In this document: positions 61,680-64,000 of the stretch, piece after piece
Numbering within the stretch: position 1 is the stretch's first letter
Layout of the letters: every line of letters starts with the position of its first letter
Assembly: GCA_001683845.1 (NCBI GenBank)
Contig: LXQI01000001.1
Span: forward strand, 23,376-87,375
Direction of reading: 5' to 3'
DNA length: 64,000 nt
Source: Erythrobacter sp. ANT-B3C2
GTDB taxonomy: Bacteria; Pseudomonadota; Alphaproteobacteria; Sphingomonadales; Sphingomonadaceae
The notes under the pieces: model-generated
Database searches by the model: none
Seen by the model: only the letters and a program-made list of their open reading frames with translations
What the model was told of the DNA's origin: nothing
Translations under genes and position numbers: made by a program

Positions 61680-63980
61680 ATGCGAACCCTGCTTGCCGCC
61701 CTGCTGTTGGCCACTACGGCCGTAACCACCGCCTTCGCCGAAGGGGAGCGCGCCACCATGGCTGAAGCCCACACCGGCCAGCCCGGCGATCTCGGCTTCG
61801 AGCGGGTTTTCGCCAGCCCGGGCCTCGACGGGCCGGCGCCCCGCGCGCTGAAGCTCTCGCGGGACGGGCGCTGGCTCACCCTGTTGCGCAACCGCGAAGA
61901 AGACCGCCAGCGCTACGATCTGTGGGGGTACGATCGGCAGAGCGGCGAGTGGCGCATGCTGGTGGACAGCACGATGCTGGGCAGCGGGCGCGAATTGTCC
62001 GAGGCCGAGAAGATGCAGCGCGAGCGGCTGCGGATCGGCGATCTCAGCGGCATCGTCACTTACGAATGGTCCGCCGACGGCCAGGCGCTGCTCGTGCCGC
62101 TGGACGGCGATCTCCACCTCGCCCGGCTCGACGGCACCCTGCAGCGGCTGACCGATACCGAGGCGGCCGAACTTAACCCCAAGCTCAGCCCCACCGGCAC
62201 CCACGTCTCCTTTGTGCGCGAACGGCGGCTGTGGACCGGCCAACTGGGCAAAGAGCCGCAGCCGGTGACGCCTGAGGAGCCGAGCGAACTGGTCACCTGG
62301 GGCGAGGCCGAGTTCGTCGCCCAAGAGGAGATGGACCGCCACACCGGCTATTGGTGGGGACCGGGCGATCGGCGGATCGCCGTCGCCCGCGTGGATGAGG
62401 AGCCGGTGGGCATCGTCACCCGCGCGGCGATCGGCGCTACGGGCACCCGCGTGTTCGAGCAGCGCTATCCGGCGGCGGGCACCCCCAATGCCGATGTGCG
62501 GCTGTTCGTGATCGATCCCGACGGCGGCAACCGCGTCGAGGTCGATCTCGGCCCCGAGCGCGACATCTATCTCGCCCGCGTCGACTGGGCGCCCGATGGC
62601 GGAACGCTTTACGTGCAGCGGCAGGACCGGGCGCAGACCCGGCTGGATATGCTCCAGGTCGATCCCGCCACCGGCGCCAGCGAAGTGCTATTCACCGAGA
62701 CTGCCGCTGAAGGGCACTGGACCAACCTTTCCAACGATTACCGCTTCCTCGATGATGGCAGCCTGATCTGGTGGTCGGAGCGCAGCGGTTACGGACACCT
62801 CTATCGCTTCGCCGATGGCGAGTGGACCCAACTCACCGGTATCGGCGAAGAGGGCGGCGAATGGGTGGTGAGCAAGCTGGTGGGCGTGGATCAAACCGCC
62901 GGGCGCCTGTTCTTCACCGCCACCAGGGACGATGTGCTGGCGCAGCAAGTCTATTCGACCAGCCTTGCAAACCCGTTGCAAACCACGCTTTTGAGCGATC
63001 TGGCGTTCCACAATGCCGCGCAGATGGACCCGGCCGGCCGCACGCTGGTCGTCTCCCGCTCAAACCATTCGCAGCCCGGACAGGTCTATCTGGCCGACCA
63101 GTCGGGCGAGCGGCTGGCCTGGATCGAGGAGAACCGGCTCGATGCCAGCCACCCCTACGCGCCCCATCTGCCGAGCCACCGCCCGGTGAGCTACGGCACC
63201 ATCCCTGGCAGCGATGGCCAGCCGCTCCACTGGATGATGATCACGCCCGAACTGGAGGCCGGCAAGCGCTACCCGGTGTTCTTCCAGCACTATGGCGGGC
63301 CACATGTGCAGACCGTCAACAAGGGCTGGAACGGTCCGCTGGTGCAGGCCATCGTCAACCAAGGTTACATCTATTTCGAGATCGACAATCGCGGCAGCGC
63401 CTATCGCGGGGTCGCCTTCGAAAAGCCGATCTACCGCGCGATGGGCGGCGTGGAAGTGGCGGACCAGGCGCTCGGCGCCGCCTTCCTCAAGACGCTCGAC
63501 CATGTCGATCCCGACAAGATCGCCACCTATGGCTGGTCCTACGGTGGCTATCTCACGCTGAAGAAGCTGGCCGCCGATCCAGGGCTCTACGCCGCGGGCA
63601 TCTCCGGCGCGCCAGTGACCCGCTGGGAGCTCTACGACACTCACTACACGGAGCGCTACATGGGCATGCCCGCAGTCGATACTGCGGCCTACGCGGGTGC
63701 GGCGGCGATCGAGGGTGCGCTGGCGATCAGCGATCCGCTGCTCGTCATCCACGGCATGGCGGACGACAACGTGGTGTTCGAGAACACGACCGAACTCGTC
63801 GCCGCGATGCAGGGCGCGGCGGTGCCGTTCGAGATGATGCTCTACCCCGGCCACACCCACCGGGTCGCCGGGCCGCGCATCAGCGTCCATTTGTGGAACT
63901 CGATCTTCGACTTTCTCGATCGCAACGGCGTCGGCCCTACCTGTTTAGTCCCGCAGAGTAGCGGTACGGATCGACCTTGA
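61680..63980 (+). CDS. Secreted S9 prolyl-oligopeptidase, DPP-IV-like
   Basis: A 766-residue serine peptidase of family S9. The signal peptide (MRTLLAALLLATTAVTTAFA) starts at 61680; an in-frame ATG 24 codons earlier would spoil it. The N-terminal beta-propeller contains the DPP-IV active-site pair in WGEAEFVAQEEMDRHTGYWW (Glu-Glu substrate clamp) near residue 205. The alpha/beta-hydrolase catalytic triad is Ser620 in GWSYGGY, Asp in GMADDNV near 694 and His in YPGHTHRVAG near 724. It should cleave X-Pro or X-Ala dipeptides from periplasmic peptides. The C-terminal tail after FLDRNGVG seems unrelated and overlaps a convergent gene. Confidence 0.93.
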   Translation: MRTLLAALLLATTAVTTAFAEGERATMAEAHTGQPGDLGFERVFASPGLDGPAPRALKLSRDGRWLTLLRNREEDRQRYDLWGYDRQSGEWRMLVDSTMLGSGRELSEAEKMQRERLRIGDLSGIVTYEWSADGQALLVPLDGDLHLARLDGTLQRLTDTEAAELNPKLSPTGTHVSFVRERRLWTGQLGKEPQPVTPEEPSELVTWGEAEFVAQEEMDRHTGYWWGPGDRRIAVARVDEEPVGIVTRAAIGATGTRVFEQRYPAAGTPNADVRLFVIDPDGGNRVEVDLGPERDIYLARVDWAPDGGTLYVQRQDRAQTRLDMLQVDPATGASEVLFTETAAEGHWTNLSNDYRFLDDGSLIWWSERSGYGHLYRFADGEWTQLTGIGEEGGEWVVSKLVGVDQTAGRLFFTATRDDVLAQQVYSTSLANPLQTTLLSDLAFHNAAQMDPAGRTLVVSRSNHSQPGQVYLADQSGERLAWIEENRLDASHPYAPHLPSHRPVSYGTIPGSDGQPLHWMMITPELEAGKRYPVFFQHYGGPHVQTVNKGWNGPLVQAIVNQGYIYFEIDNRGSAYRGVAFEKPIYRAMGGVEVADQALGAAFLKTLDHVDPDKIATYGWSYGGYLTLKKLAADPGLYAAGISGAPVTRWELYDTHYTERYMGMPAVDTAAYAGAAAIEGALAISDPLLVIHGMADDNVVFENTTELVAAMQGAAVPFEMMLYPGHTHRVAGPRISVHLWNSIFDFLDRNGVGPTCLVPQSSGTDRP

Positions 63981-64000
63981 ATCGTTCTGGCTCTTCTGTC
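63938..64000 (-). CDS. C-terminal end of a convergent gene, cut by the window edge
   Basis: Twenty codons on the minus strand read TEEPERFKVDPYRYSAGLNR and end with TAG. They look like a real protein end (aromatic, charged, non-repetitive), but the family was not recognised, since the rest lies beyond the window. The frame overlaps the last 43 nt of the DPP-IV-like gene, whose tail there seems non-conserved. Confidence 0.4.

Overview
The window is a high-GC alphaproteobacterial chromosome segment, most likely from the Sphingomonadales (Erythrobacteraceae or Sphingomonadaceae). The pointers are a CpdR response regulator next to N-formylglutamate amidohydrolase, paired F0 subunits b and b', the aroA-cmk-rpsA group, a TIGR02300 (FYDLN acid) protein, SapC, a PEPxxWA-type C-terminal anchor, a large TonB-dependent receptor and the pyrF-trpF-trpB-trpA-accD-folC neighbourhood. 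No transposase, integrase, CRISPR array or rRNA gene was seen. The RNA genes are tRNA-Val(GAC), tRNA-Ala(GGC) and one well-supported small RNA candidate.

Positions 1 to about 15.7 kb are an accessory, decaying zone. It holds remnants of dgcN and dgcA (D-glutamate catabolism), lysA, a BLUF photoreceptor and a sensor histidine kinase, all broken by frameshifts, stops or deletions. Between them lie intact genes: a TonB-dependent receptor, a serine-hydrolase lipoprotein, a two-gene ABC exporter, an uncharacterised protein with an LNPQPLPP motif, an NAD(P)-binding protein, the GTPase RsgA and a cold-shock protein. Several stretches of 300-1000 bases have no recognisable gene. The zone ends at the 3' side of tRNA-Val(GAC), a classical junction for acquired DNA.

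From about 15.8 kb onward the sequence is a compact core genome. 15.8-31.7 kb carries cpdR, N-formylglutamate amidohydrolase, a CCUCC-type sRNA, sapC, an FAD-linked oxidase, a DEAD-box helicase, a UvrD/PcrA helicase, rsmD and an RsuA/RluB-type pseudouridine synthase, an AmpG-like transporter, two small secreted proteins and a frameshifted PEP-CTERM beta-propeller gene. 31.9-41.4 kb is a minus-strand biosynthetic block: purB, lapA, pyrF, a SIMPL protein, a VOC protein, trpF, trpB, a 65-residue membrane protein, trpA, accD and folC. Many of these genes overlap by 4 nt and are probably translationally coupled.

41.5-49.7 kb holds radC, the divergent ydbH-ynbE-ydbL envelope lipid-transport operon, the F0 ATP synthase operon (atpI-B-E-F'-F) and an NAD(P)H/flavin reductase-like gene. 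49.7-55.5 kb holds gloB, rpsA, cmk, a small membrane protein, aroA and the FYDLN protein. 55.6-64 kb is a translation-centred run: tRNA-Ala, ffh, rpsP, rimM, a metallophosphoesterase, trmD, rplS, interrupted by a divergent thioredoxin-reductase-like gene and followed by a secreted DPP-IV-type peptidase.

No large undescribed multi-gene system is evident. The most unusual items are a CCUCC-motif sRNA downstream of sapC, a conserved 48-codon gene whose start position reads ATA, the LNPQPLPP protein with a nine-C tract, a chaplin-like secreted peptide, a coupled micro-membrane-protein between trpB and trpA, and a stem-loop just after atpE.
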